This document shows positions 43,892 to 55,990 of a DNA stretch of 64,000 nucleotides, in pieces. The notes below the pieces were generated by a model. That model was given only the letters and a program-made list of their open reading frames with translations, ran no database searches and had not been told where the DNA came from. The stretch lies in NCBI GenBank assembly GCA_033085395.1, contig JANQBS010000144.1, positions 1-64,000 of the forward strand, in the 5' to 3' direction. Made by a program: the position numbers and the translations under genes. How positions within the stretch are numbered: position 1 is the first letter of the stretch; each line of letters starts with the position of its first letter. The stretch comes from Xanthoparmelia taractica. Taxonomy: Eukaryota; Ascomycota; Lecanoromycetes; Lecanorales; Parmeliaceae.

Positions 43892-46800
43892 ATGGCAGCA
43901 GAGGTGAATGGGCGGCCGAAAGACCCAACTATCGCCGAGACCAGACCGAATGGCCGGATTGTTGGACGGAGACCTGCGGGTAAGAAACATACAACACAAA
44001 GCCTTTCAACTAAGGGTTTTAGCTGGATCGCCAGGTAAGTTCTAGCAGTATGTTCAAGGTCATCAACCAGGCTAAGGCTATTCGTCGTCTAGGCTGCTTC
44101 TCTGGTACACCGTTATCACTGCCCTCTTTCGCTGTCCCTCATCTTTCGACAATCTCACTGAGGCGTCTCCTAAAGTGTGCGAGCCGTACCTGAGAGTGCG
44201 ATCATATATAGCACCATACGTTCAGCCTTACTATGATGCGTACGCTGCACCTTCGGTGAACAAGGCACGTCCCTATGTTGAAAAATTTAACCAAGACATC
44301 TACACCCCGTCACTGGTATATGGAAAACAAAGCTATGACATTTACGGGGCTCCAAGACTCCACAAAGCCCGAGAATATGGCCAGGACAAGTGGGCGAATA
44401 TTGTGAAACCCCAAATTGATGTCGCCCAGGCACAGGTCAAGAAGCAGTACGACTCCAATTTGGCTCCACAGGTCAACAAAGCTTATGCTACAGCTGCTCC
44501 CTACTATACCTCCAGCCGCAACAGCATTTCGGAGATATACAATACCCATATTTTACCGGCTCTGGAGGCTTCCCGGCCTTATGCTGAAAAGGTCTACGCG
44601 TTCGGCCACAAGCTTACTGTCGAAATTGGTCTGCCATATGCTCAATCAGCATGGACATCGACTGTCGGTTTCTTTGATCACACCATATGGCCGAAGCTTC
44701 GGATCCTATATGGCGACAATGTTGAACCTCAGCTAGTCAGGATTGGGGAGAGGCTTGGAAGATACCGTGACGGCAGAAAGCTCAAAGCCCTCATGAAAGA
44801 GGATAGTAACTCAAGCCAGCTCCCTTCGGCATCATCCAGTATCTCATCAGTCGTAGCGTCGATCGCACCTGACCAAACGCCTAGCTTCACCTCGACTACT
44901 GAGTCGTCAGCAGCCAGCGTATCCTCCTCTGCTACTCCTGAAGAAGAAGCGAGACAGACGCGGGAGAAGATTGAGACTGACCTTAGGAACTGGCAGGAGA
45001 AGTTTGCAAAAGCCGCAGACACGGGAACTGAGGATCTAAAAGAGCGCATTAAGGAGATCAGTGAGCGCCAAATCAAAAGTCAAGTCCATGGGGTTGGCGA
45101 GGCATTGGTTACTCAGCTAGAAGAGACGTCAAGATCTGAGTTGGCAAACCTCAAGAAAGAAATTCAGGCGTTGGTCATGAAGCTTCCTGTAGAATACGAT
45201 GATACGGACCTTGGCAGGGCCTCTCTTTCGTTGTCTAGAGCGACTAGGCATGCTGGTGTTACGGTCAAGGACAAAGCACAAAGCTTGCGTACTTGGAAGG
45301 AGAACTTTGACAAGGAGACTCAATCACTTGTGTCTGCGGCATCCGAATCGACATTGGACGTTATCGACAACATCCGTGACCTCGGCTTGCAAGAGATCGG
45401 CCTTAGGTGGGCTCAAATGGAAGGTGTCACTTACAAAGACTGGTCCAAATATCACGAGGTTAAAAAGACTTTTGACGAATGGCGTCAGAAGGTTGAAGCT
45501 GTTGCAAAAGGTCACGAGGGGTTGCAAAAGGCGAAGGAGGCTGGAGAGGAGATCGAATCAAAAGGCATGGCTTGCGCCGAAAAGACAGCTAAGGAACTTG
45601 CCCGATTAAAGGAAGTCGGTCAATGGAAGATCGAAGCAAGAGATGTCTCAGATGACTTCAGTACCAAGTACATGCCCGCCGCTGCCGCCGCAGGAGCTCA
45701 GAAGGTGATGGACCTTGGTAGCTCAGCAAGCAAATACGTCGTTGGGACATCTCAAGGTGTCGTCGAGTCCGCCATTTCTGAAGCCACTGAGAAAGCTTCC
45801 GGTGCGGCATCGAGTGCCTCCTCTGCGGCTGTTGGTGCTGAGCCTGGGGTCGTTGAGCAGGCAAGTTCCAGTGTCGTGGACGCAGCCACTGGCGCTTCAG
45901 AGAGAGCAAACGAAGCTGTAATGGGCACGGCCAAACCGAAAGCTGAAACCATTGTTTCCGCTGCCAAAGACAAAGCTAACCAGGTAGCCTCTGATGGCAG
46001 CAAGACCGTTGTTGGTACACCAGCACCTGCTGGCAGTGCTTCAAGTGGTGCAGGTTCTGTCATCCCAAGTGCTTCCTCGGTGGCAAGCCAGGCTTCGAAG
46101 AAGGTATACGGAGGAGCAATGGCCCAGAAAGTCGGCGAGCAGAAACCCATACTCGATGACGTCTTCAGTGATGATGATGATGCGACTTACTCCGAGAAGA
46201 TGCAAAGTATGGTCAATCTAGCTGGCGACAGATTTGCGGATGTCACAAAAGCTGTTAGCGAGGCTCTAATGAAAGCCACAACGACGCAAGGAACAGTTGA
46301 GAGCGCTTCATCAGTGGCAGAAGAACAGTACTTAAAGGCACTTGCGGCAGCTTCGAGTGTCCTATATGGCACGGAAACAGGCGCTATCGAGAGTGCAACG
46401 AGTGTAGCGGCGGGCAAGTATGCCCAAGCTGTAGAAGCGTAAGTAGGACCTGACCCTTCCTCAAGATATAATACCTAATCCACTTAGGGCGTCCTCGATC
46501 ATTTACGGGACTTCGACTCCTGCGGCCCAATCTGCCGCTAGCGCAGCTTCTTCAGCGTACGCAAAGGCCGTTTCCAGAGCAAACGAGCAGTACTCGCACG
46601 CAAGGTCCATCGTCTCTGCGCAGATTACTGGAGAGCCAAAGCCCATTCACGAGGAAATGTTTGCTTCGGTAGAGAGCGGCTATTCAGGAGCACTGGCTGC
46701 GGCCAGTGAATACTTCCAGGGCGCTCTTGGTGCAGCCTCAACTGCTGCCTATGGTACTCCGCCGAGTCCCCAACAATCCCTTGTTGCTGTGGCGAATGCA

Positions 46801-48564
46801 AAGTACTCAGATGCAATGTCAGCTGCATCGTCTCAACTCGACTCTGCGAAAACCGCGATGGGAGCTACGTCGACCCCTGGCTATGAGAAATTCATGTCTG
46901 AAGCCAGCGAACGTTACTCAAGCTTGATCGGAGCTGCAAGTGCTTCTCACGCATCTGCAACTAAGGCCGCCAGTGGTGCAATATACGGTCCGAGTCAAGG
47001 AGTCTTTGAATCCATATCAGCGCTTGCTTCATCAAGGCTAGCGGACAGCCTCAGTGCTGCATCCGCTCAATATTCTAGTGTGAAGACTGCGATTGGTGCA
47101 ACCCCTACTCCGGCCCATCAGCAATACCTTGCCGAAGGCCAGCGCCGGTATTACGAGGCGGTGGGTCTAGCTCATGACCGCTACTCAGAGTTTCTTGAAG
47201 CAGCGTCAAATGCCGTGATCGGAACTCCAACACCGAAACACGAAAGCTTTGCTAGTGTTGCGTCCGAACGACTACACGGCACCTCAACCCCTGCCTACCA
47301 ATCAATGCTGAATGCCGCTCAGTCCCAGTACAGCGACGCGGCATCTCGGGCTTCCGAGAAGCTGAATTCCGTCTTGGGTTCGGCTAGCTCGGCTGTTGGA
47401 AAGACAAGCAAGTCGCCAGCACAGAGCATACTTGACTCGGCCTCCTCTCAATACAGTTCAGCGCTTTCTTTGGCATCTGCGTCGCTGTCTTCAGTCTCCG
47501 CTGCCGCAAGTAGTGCAGTAATTCCTAGTTCGACGGGCAAAGTTGAGTCTATGGCATCAGCGGCCTCCGAGAGAGCGTCTTCAATCTCTTCCGCGGCTAG
47601 CGCTAGAGTTGTTGGTTCTGAGACGCCATGGACAGAGGCCGTTGCAAGTCAAGCCTCCACGAATTGGGAAGCTCTCGTTTCTCAGGCATCGGAGAGGGTC
47701 TATGGCGCTCCGGTCCCTTATTCGCAGTCGGTCCTCTCACAAGCCGGCGAATACGCATCTCAAGCCACTGATGCAGCCGCATCACAATATCAAGCTGTCC
47801 AGGCTCTGTTCTCCGAGCTTGTCAATGGTAGGGAGCCGGATTTCACTGAATCGGTAATGAACCGCCTCAGCGCAGCGTACTACACTGGTGCACACGCCAG
47901 CGCCGCTGCTTCCGCATCGAGTTATGCAAGCGATGCCTACGCCTCTGCATCTTCAGTCGTCTCTACTGTGTTTACTCCTCCCGCCACTCTTGAAGCGATC
48001 ATCGCAGCAGCAAATGAGCAAGTCAACGCTGCTGTTGAGGCCGCAAGCAACGCGTATCATGGGTCAAGCAAAGGAACATATGAGCAAGGCACATCCGCGG
48101 CCGCTAGTGCTGCATCCTCAGTCTCATCACGCGCCAGCGAAGCCATCTATGGGACTCAACCAAGCTTTGTTGAATCAGCTCAAGCTAGCCTCAGTGCTGT
48201 AGCCAAATCTGCGCAGGATGCCATCTCAGCCGCTCTTTACGGTACCACAGCGACCGGGGCCACCGCCAGTGTCACAAACGCTGCTAGCAATGCTTATGCC
48301 TCGGTCTCTTCAGTGGTGGTAGACAACGCGGCTGCTGCAAGTTCAGCTATGGACGCCACTCAATCCAGGATCCGAGAGGCTGTCTATGGGCCGGAGAAAG
48401 GAGCGATGGAAAGTGCACAAGGGAAACTCATGGCCGCGGTAGAGAGTGCAAAGGCCAAGTTGGCTGAGTTCGGAAACGGTGTGCAGGAGACCGCTGAGGA
48501 CATGGTTAGCAGTGTGACTAGCGCTGCTGCCAAGGTGACTGATACAGTGAAGGATGAGCTGTGA
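43892..48564 (+). CDS. Large Ala/Ser-rich repeat protein with membrane anchor and C-terminal KDEL
   Basis: Exons 43,892-44,034, 44,093-46,438 and 46,488-48,564 give 4,566 nt and 1,521 residues. The start MAAEVNGRPKDPTIAETRP leads to one hydrophobic segment (FSWIARLLLWYTVITALF, about residues 43-60). A region of Tyr/Pro helical repeats follows (PYVQPYYDAYAAPSVNKARPY, YGAPRLHKAREY), then coiled-coil sequence. From about residue 560 to the end there are many degenerate repeats of 40-50 residues built on YGTxTPxxxS, AxxxYSxA and SAASSAV words. These suit long amphipathic helices as in apolipoprotein- or perilipin-like proteins. Orthologues are, as I recall, annotated as hoxa13-like transcription factor, but no homeodomain is present and that name should not be used. 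The last four residues are KDEL, which with an N-terminal anchor could mean ER-lumen retention. Function unknown. Confidence 0.8.
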
Positions 48565-49581
48565 GCGGAGTATTATGAGAGGTGAAGAGGAGACGGAATG
48601 AAATGAGAGGCAAGGGTAGTGGAGGAAAGGAGAGAGGAGTGGAGGGGGAAAGGGGAACGTAAACAGGAGAATTGCACGATGGCATGAACGCTTTCGCTAA
48701 TTTGTTTTTACCCCTTTCTTCTCGATTTCAACAGCCTTGTCGATTCCATTTCCTGGTCCCAGAGAGATGGATCTTCTCGTACATAGAGCGAGGTGTCTCT
48801 TTCTGTTTACAGTTCTTTGGCGATATTCCCCTTGCAGTGGTCAGTCAGATAGTGACATTATCCGTATGTACTGTACTAATTACGAGAACTACTTTGGTTT
48901 CTTTTCATCTAGCACCCCCTATCGTGCCGAGTAGTTCAGCGCCCTGCTGGTCCGTATTCTCCTTGCAACTTTGTCCCTGTGACGTTCGCCTCTGCGATAT
49001 GACATCAACCCACTGACTTCCCGGGCATGATGTGATGAATTGGTCAAGTGAGCAGAAGGAAATCGGTACAAGGGACGAGATGAGATGAGATGGGAGGAAC
49101 CATTCTGCGTAAGTCGAGTGGAAAGGTTGGCTGGCACATCCTAGATGCGAACGCTCGAATACTGAATGGGGTGGGTACGTTTGCCCCCATCCAGCTGTTT
49201 CTTGGATATTGGCAGAATGGGTCTCAATCACTCTGGGGGGTTGTGGATGTGGGAGAGTAGGCTTGGTAGAGGTTTTGCACATCTGTTGCACACTGTTTGT
49301 GGTATGTGCACTTGGAGGGCGCACCTGGCTCCTAGGTTTGTATAGGCCTGTGGTGGAGAGGAGGTAGGATGGACGGGGTTTGGTGGTTAAAGAGATTCGT
49401 GGGCAATTGTTCGCCATTGCATTGACTGGTGTTTGTAAGCAAGAGGGCGTGCTACGAGGGATATGACGCCGTAGTCAATTCTTTTCTGTGGTGTATTTCG
49501 TCTGGTAGTAAGGGGTTGGTGGCCGGGCAGAGCACGTTTGGAGCAAGTAGCCCTGGCAGCGTCTTGCGTTATCGTTCAATT
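48565..49581. other. Intergenic region, no supported gene
   Basis: About 1 kb between the repeat-protein gene and the leftward dehydrogenase. The start is purine-rich (GAGAGG words). No frame resembles a protein family. Confidence 0.45.
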
Positions 49582-50739
49582 TCATGCTGTTGAGGCTTGA
49601 TCATCAGCGCTCTCCACTACCACTTTCAAAACGAGCTTGCCATCTGCGTCCTTTGTTCTGGCCGCCATCTCAAAAGCGCACTCGGCATCGTCAAGACCGC
49701 GGAACCGATGTGTGATGAGCTTTTCAAGGTCTGGCAGCAGTGGGTCGTGGCCTGCCACGAGCTCTATGGCCAGAGGGTACGTATCTGCATAGCGAAACGT
49801 CCCCAGGATATCGACCTCACGGAGCACAGCTGCCGAGATGGGCAGTGTTTGGACAGGATTGCCCATGCCTACAATCACGACTTTGCCTCCGGGACGTGCG
49901 GCGTATATGGCAGCCTGGGTACAAGCTTCGGCACCTGTACATTCCAGCACTACATCGAACCCACCAGTTGACTCCGCACCATTCGATATCGTTTCCATTA
50001 CCGAGACCGCAGCTTCCTTGGCAATCTGGAGATTTTCTTCGATGTTTTGACCTCGTATGGCAGGGACCGTGAACCCTGTATGCGCGAAGCCATGTTGAGT
50101 AGCAAATCTGGTCCTTTTTTGCTGAATGTCTGCAATCACGACATGGCTTGATCCGGCCACCGTGGCCATGGCCGCACACAGCAGTCCCACAGTTCCAGCA
50201 CCAAACACAAGCGTGGAGCTCCCTTGCGCGATCTGAGCTCGCCGCGATGCCTGTATGGCTACGCTCAATGGTTCAAGGATGGCTCCCAGACCATAGGAGA
50301 CTCTATCGGGCAACTTGTGGCACCATGATGCGGGGTGATTGATTCTTTCCCGAAGCGTACCTTGGAAATGAGGAAATGCTTTCGCCGAACCCCTGAATTT
50401 AATTTGCGGACAAATGTTGTATCGGCCTTCCCTGCATCGTTCGCACTCTGCGCACGGTAGCCCGACCTCCAGCGCCACACGTTCCCCCACGTTGAAGCCA
50501 GCCACTTGCGAACCGGCCTCTACAATTACTCCTGCAGACTCATGCCCCAGGCACAGAGGTTCCCTCACCCAAATATCGCCATTACGGTAGTGCTGGTAGT
50601 AGTGCAGATCTGAACCGCAGAGGCCAGTAGCTTTGATAGCGATTTGGAGTTCTGTAGGGTTTGGGGGTTCAATTGTCCTTGCTTCGAGCCTCAGGTCTTT
50701 TGGACCATGCAATACTGAAGCTCTGCAGAGTTTCTCCAT
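49582..50739 (-). CDS. Zinc-dependent sorbitol/xylitol dehydrogenase (MDR family)
   Basis: A medium-chain dehydrogenase/reductase that oxidises polyols with NAD(+), as in sorbitol or xylitol catabolism. I start at the Met at 50,737-50,739 (MEKLCRASVLHGPKDLRLEAR), since the 14 residues encoded before it are not family-like. It has 385 residues and no intron. Catalytic zinc ligands are Cys in GLCGSDLHYY, and His-Glu in CLGHESAGVI. The structural zinc site is the four-Cys cluster in PCAECERCREGRYNIC. The Rossmann motif VFGAGTVGLL and a following acidic Asp in VIADIQQKR (NAD preference) are present. EPLSVAIQA marks the second catalytic-zinc Glu. The exact polyol cannot be told from sequence; L-arabinitol dehydrogenase is an alternative. 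Confidence 0.87.
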   Translation of the reverse strand: MEKLCRASVLHGPKDLRLEARTIEPPNPTELQIAIKATGLCGSDLHYYQHYRNGDIWVREPLCLGHESAGVIVEAGSQVAGFNVGERVALEVGLPCAECERCREGRYNICPQIKFRGSAKAFPHFQGTLRERINHPASWCHKLPDRVSYGLGAILEPLSVAIQASRRAQIAQGSSTLVFGAGTVGLLCAAMATVAGSSHVVIADIQQKRTRFATQHGFAHTGFTVPAIRGQNIEENLQIAKEAAVSVMETISNGAESTGGFDVVLECTGAEACTQAAIYAARPGGKVVIVGMGNPVQTLPISAAVLREVDILGTFRYADTYPLAIELVAGHDPLLPDLEKLITHRFRGLDDAECAFEMAARTKDADGKLVLKVVVESADDQASTA

Positions 50740-51217
50740 AGCTAATAACAGACGAGAACCCAGTAGCACCGGCACCACCACCCTGGATTGTACATTGACG
50801 AATCTCGGCTATTGTTCGGCCGGCCTCAGACCATTTTCGATACCAGGAATCGAATCGAATCATGAACAACAGCAGGATCAATATAACCTGATTATTGTCG
50901 TGGATTTGGCCCTTCTTTATGAAGCCTTTTTCATGAACTCTTAGTCTTTCACTCTGCAAGAATATATTCAATGCTGGGTAAGGTGGGCCGATGGCCCCAT
51001 TACGTATCTCTCATTCAACGGCCGTCATATGTAGAATGCAGCAAAAAATCTATATGCAGTCTTTGTATCTTCAAAAGTATTGTCGACGGCCATCATCTCG
51101 TGAAAACTCCTAGCTCCTCGCTATCCGGGTATTTCCCCCCAGGCCTCCATCATTTACCTCATTTCATATATTCATGCTTCATTCACAAGCCTAGTCGTTA
51201 TAAATTTCAAGTTCTTT
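50740..51217. other. Intergenic spacer, no supported gene
   Basis: 478 bp containing the promoter of the dehydrogenase gene and the 3' flank of the leftward receptor gene. Nothing else is recognised. Confidence 0.4.
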
Positions 51218-53231
51218 TCATCTTGCCAAGCCGGGTATAAAGTCCCCGACTTCCTCAGCCTCGAACACATCTTTCAACTCCGTTCGCGGACCATAGTCGC
51301 TTTCCGTGGTTTCGTGGTAGCCACGTTTTTCATCCTCGTGGTTGGTCGATATCTTCCGGCTCAGAAAGTTGCATCTCTTACTTGATTTTTCCGCTGTAGC
51401 CAAAACGGCCGTCTCCTCGTGACTGTCCTGACCGACCCACGACTGCTCGGGCAACCCCATTGGCGGCGGCGCTGGATCAGCGTGATGTTTCCTTCTTTCA
51501 GACCTTCGGAATAGCGGATAGATTGCCGGGATCGACGAGGTCATTAGGCCTATGCAGACCTCCATGTTCGCGAGAAATGGGACCAGAGGGTAGTTCCAGG
51601 AGACGTCGACTGATCGCATCCAGATGACCAGAGAGGCCATACGGACGAATGCGCACACAACCGAGATGGAGCTGATGACGACGAGTGTCCAGAGGCCCAA
51701 CTTCCGTGAGAAAGGCACCTTAAGCTTCCAGATCACGGGGATGGGAAGGACCCAGATTATCAAATCTTCTAGGGCGCTCCAGGCGTTGTTGAAGCCATCG
51801 TATGCGATTATGTTAAAACATTTCGGACTCTGCATTGGATTTATACTCGTCCAAAATGTCTCAATTGGTCTGCATTGAAAGATTGCAGCCTATGTAGTTG
51901 TTAGCGCTCGCTAAATGTCGTCAGTTTTCGGGGAAAAGAGCGGCTTGCAATAAGTGCAGCGACTTCGTGAGCGCCGATGAGACCCATCAAGACGTAGATG
52001 GCAATCTTATGAGACCTTTCTGGTGTCATGCGTAGATAGAGGAAAAGGATGCTTATTTTCATGGCACTGTTGGCGAGGAGTCAATGGAAGATCAAGCGTC
52101 GCTCAGGAAGCAGTACCCAAAGGAGACTGTAATGAGAATTACAAAAATGTAAACCAACTGCAAAAGGTCAATTAGTATCATCAAGGCAAGCGCGATGGTG
52201 GGGAGGGGGCGGGGGTGGTAAATTACGAACCTTCAACATCGCCTCAAGTTGAGCTGGAGTAGCATGGGTAGACAGGTGTTTGCCCATGCCGTACCTGTTA
52301 CCGACGATGATATCCGCAGTCACACCACCGATGACTACCTAAAGCATGGTCAGCAACTGGACTCTTGATTCCTGATAAAGTTGGATATGCGTACCAGGGT
52401 AAGCAGCGCGAACCACTCATCTGGACCAACTCCTCGGACAATCTGTCGTTTGCTTCTGGTGTACACACGTGCGAAGAACCTGACGTAATTGAGCAAAGGT
52501 TGTGTCCTGCTGCAATGGCACTGGATGAACACACCTGAAAGCCACGATGAGAGCAGCTACCGCGAGAAGAACAATGGACACGGCCTCGAATGCAGGTCCC
52601 CGATCGGCATTCGAAGGGTTTGTGGGTAGCTTCCCCCATGAAGTTCCCTGGGTTCCGGCTCCAAAGTTCTCCACTACCGGAGACGAGATGGATGTTGAAG
52701 AAGGAGAGGCCGAGGAAGAGGCAACGGCGACTGGGAGAGCGGACGAGGTGCTGGAAGGTGCGTAGCTGGTCGTAGATGAAGAATCTGCAGACGGGGACGA
52801 TGAGACGGAAGAGATCGAGGAAGCAGAGGCTGCGGATGCAGAGGACAGGACGCTGGGGCAGAAGGTGTTGCTCCATGTCTGTATGTCTGTCGGCGAACAT
52901 TGTTAGAGTGACCGTGGCCAAGCATCTTGGATTGGCTGCTCACTTTGTAAATCGCCTATGGAGCATGTTGACCGTGATAGACATGTTGTCACAGAAGCCT
53001 TGATGGTCGCAGAATTCGCTGCTGTGCACTGGCAAAGGAAGTCTGTGTCGGCACAACCGGTTGCTGCAACAGCAGTAGAGAAACAGGCACGCTACAGGCC
53101 CATGTTAGGGCAGCTGTCGCGTCAATGCTTGGGGTGTGGAAGCGTACTGAACAGCTTGGAAGATCAGCGACCGACTGGGCGCCCGCGAGTGACGCTGCAA
53201 GCAGGGACTGCAGCAGAGGGGAGCATTTCAT
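51218..53231 (-). CDS. CFEM-domain Pth11-like seven-transmembrane receptor
   Basis: A fungal-specific GPCR-like protein; Pth11 in rice blast senses surface cues. Eight exons (53,148-53,231; 52,944-53,091; 52,535-52,886; 52,395-52,479; 52,231-52,338; 52,117-52,157; 51,949-52,066; 51,218-51,889) give 1,608 nt and 535 residues. The signal peptide is MKCSPLLQSLLAASLAGAQ. The CFEM domain contains LPSCSRACFSTAVAATGCADTD-type spacing and eight Cys, ending near TWSNTFC. A Ser-rich linker follows, then TM segments including VSIVLLAVAALIVAF, KISILFLYLR (TM3), AAIFQCRPIETFW, FNIIAYDGFNNAWSALEDLIIWVLPIPVIWKL and NYPLVPFLANMEVCIGLMTSSIPAIYPLF. The seventh intron appears to use a GC donor (51,890-51,948); a GT donor at 51,963 is in frame too but would shorten TM4 by five residues. 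The cytoplasmic tail is about 100 residues. Confidence 0.8.
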
Positions 53232-55990
53232 TGTTGCATAAGTTATGGCTTGATATGGCCTCGAGCAATGTTTGTATAAGAGGAGCGGTAGAAATGAAGA
53301 TATGTGCGAAGTAGGTGAGGATCATGCAAGGGAGACGCACATGATTGGCGAGTGGTGAGTAGGATAGGAAGGAAATGCCAATGGATAAAGGGTTGGGTCA
53401 AGGTTTGCATATGACAAAAAGCGCGAATGGCCTTTTAGCCCACGAGGGTGCAAGCATCGCACAGTCCACCAGCATTTCTTTCCAGGTTGAGCTGGACCAT
53501 GCATGATCCACCGCCCGACCAACCTTCTCGGCCCTTCAGCGCCCGCCTTCTGCCCGTCTTCAACACCTGCACTCTCTCCCCTGGATCTTCTTTGAATCGT
53601 CTTAATCCATGCAATGATAGGTCATGAATGCCCCGTGCAGGACTCGGCGCATTCTTTTTCTTCTTCGATCCACTGACTCGTCACTTTTCTTCCCTACTTG
53701 TTCGAGATGGGTGGGTGCCAAGAGATGTTGGTAGAAAGTAAGGTATGCCTGTCAAATGTGCTCTGGGGTTGGTTGGGGGGGGGCTGGGGGGCTTGCAGTG
53801 TTTTTCTTTCGGTTCATGGCTTCAGGGTTAAAAGTGCTCCATTTGTGATTGTTATTATAATGATTGAATATTCGGGTCTGGCTACAGTTGCTAGTCAGGG
53901 GAGACTTTCAGCTCTCGTGCAGTATCATTCGCTGACCGGCATCGTCTAGGCCGATGTACCGATAGAAGATAGGTCCGAAATGAGTATAGATCAATATGTT
54001 GCATGCATGACACACTCAATTGTCTGCATACAAGTAGTACTAGTTCAATTGACCATGACGCCATTTAGATTGATATGATTGGAGATGCATTCATCATCTG
54101 TGTGACAAGGTGTGCATATCAAATGCATGTGCATGCATTGTGCATGAAAGAAGGAAAGAAAGAAAGAAAGAAAGAGAAAAAGGGCGAAGATGAGAAATGG
54201 TGGAAGGGAAAAAGGGAAAGATGACCCTTAAAATCAAAAAAAGCATGGGGCAGATCTACACGCTAAAAAAGGCCACTGCCCTGCATCCCCCCCAACCTGC
54301 CCCATCATAGCCTAGAAGTAAGGTAGCCGCCTGGGCCTGATCCTTCCCTCCGCTCTAAGGTACCAAGTACTCGTACCCCAGGCACAATCACCACATACCA
54401 AGTACCAATCATCTAGATTCCTAATCAACGTGCGACATCCACCAATCTACAAAGTACATCAACATCAAGCCGCATCGGACATCATCGGTCATCGTCAGCT
54501 TGCTCCTGCAACTCCACGCCCTGAAGATTCCTAGGCTGCCTGGTAATTTGACGAGAGCGGCATACTGGAGCGCCAATCCACAAGATCCACCATATGACCC
54601 CCAACTCCCCAAACACCAATTCCAACACTGGCACCGTCTGGCTGCAGACCGGCCCCTACCATACAAGAACTGGCGATACAAGGCGCCACAAGGGGGTCTA
54701 TCAGCCGCACCTGCATATGGATACATGGAGAGCACAGTGGAAAAAAGCACTCCACTAGGGTATTGGCATTTCCTCTTTCAACGTACGCAGTGGTTAAAGT
54801 GACAGCGATACCGGATAGAGAAGCTTGCTACAAGTTGCCCAAACCCGTGCATCTCTATGATCGTCAGTTTCATCCAACCGCAGTCGCCGTTGGCGGACCG
54901 TCATAGTGGGAAAATACCTACATCATCCTTGTTAATCGCGATATACCCAACAGCGGAGACCAGAGGTTCTGGCTCCATACCAGGTGCTCTCCTCCCATCG
55001 TTCCTTTCCATTTGCATTAGAGACAGTATTCGCTGCCTCAGTGTACAGCTTCTTCGTTTCTCATCCGACATCTCCCTCTCGTACCTTGTCTTTCAACCTT
55101 GGACAGAACAAACAGGACGTGAGATCTACCAGCCACGGTGTTGGTTGATTGCCCACGCTATGTTTCTCCCCCAGCTGTCCGTTGCAAAGTCTCCACTCAT
55201 CCAACTGAACAAACTAGCCCCTCGTTTATGAGCACTTATCACCTATCCTGGGTCTTGATCAGACGTTGTTGCTGATCACATTGGAGAATCGGTTCCCACA
55301 TGATGCCACTCGTTCCCGCTGACTACCACGATAACAACGAATATGCAAAAGCACTGTCACTGTTCATAAAAATTTACTATTGAGTACAGTGATCTCCGAA
55401 AGGTGAACATGTCCGTCCTGGAAATGTCCACAAGGAATGGCAAGAACAACAGCAGCCGAAACCCCAGCAGGAGCAGTCGGCAGGGGAAGCTTTCAGGGAC
55501 AACATAAAAACTTTAGTACGCGAGTAGACGAGGGGAGACCACCAGTCCCAACCCAAAGGTCACATAAGCCAGCACCGCTACATGTATATACCAAATTGAG
55601 CGTTTCGCCACATAGCTCTGGAGACGACGTGGAACGCGCGGTATGAGACAAACATACCAACAAGTGTAAGAGACGAGCGCTCTCAAAAGAAGAGGACAAG
55701 GTGAATGAGGAAGCAAAATTAGTGGGATGGACAGCTGACAATACGCTAAAGCCAGCGAACAGTCGGGAGCATGACGAGCAAGTGCACGTGTGGAAGATGA
55801 AGTATTGGCAGTATTTTGTCAAATTCGACAGACAAAGGCTTTACAAAAGGCGTAGAAGGGTGTATTGTCGATCAATCTTCTCTGTGAGTGGGATCTCGAT
55901 GTGGTCAAGCTTCCCTTAATTTGAGCTTTATATTGATACTTTTCGTCTTCCAGCGCGTTAGTAGTCACCACTTGATCTGCGCTCCCCTGG
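53232..55990. other. Gene-poor intergenic region with an (AAAG)n tract
   Basis: 2.8 kb without a convincing gene. An (AAAG)n microsatellite lies at about 54,146-54,176, preceded by nested ATGCATGTGCATGCAT palindromes. Frames such as 54,500-54,802 are proline-rich and lack recognisable domains. Confidence 0.45.

Noticed and set aside
43735..43983. Reading frame starting before the Ala/Ser-rich gene
   Set aside because: I first tried it as exon 1. It would need an extra 12-nt microexon. The other phase (MAAEVNG...) reads straight to a GTAAGT donor and joins the next exon in frame.
44175..48564. Homeobox transcription factor (hoxa13-like) label for the Ala/Ser-rich protein
   Set aside because: No homeodomain helix or WFxNxR motif exists. 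The membrane segment and helical repeats argue against a transcription factor.
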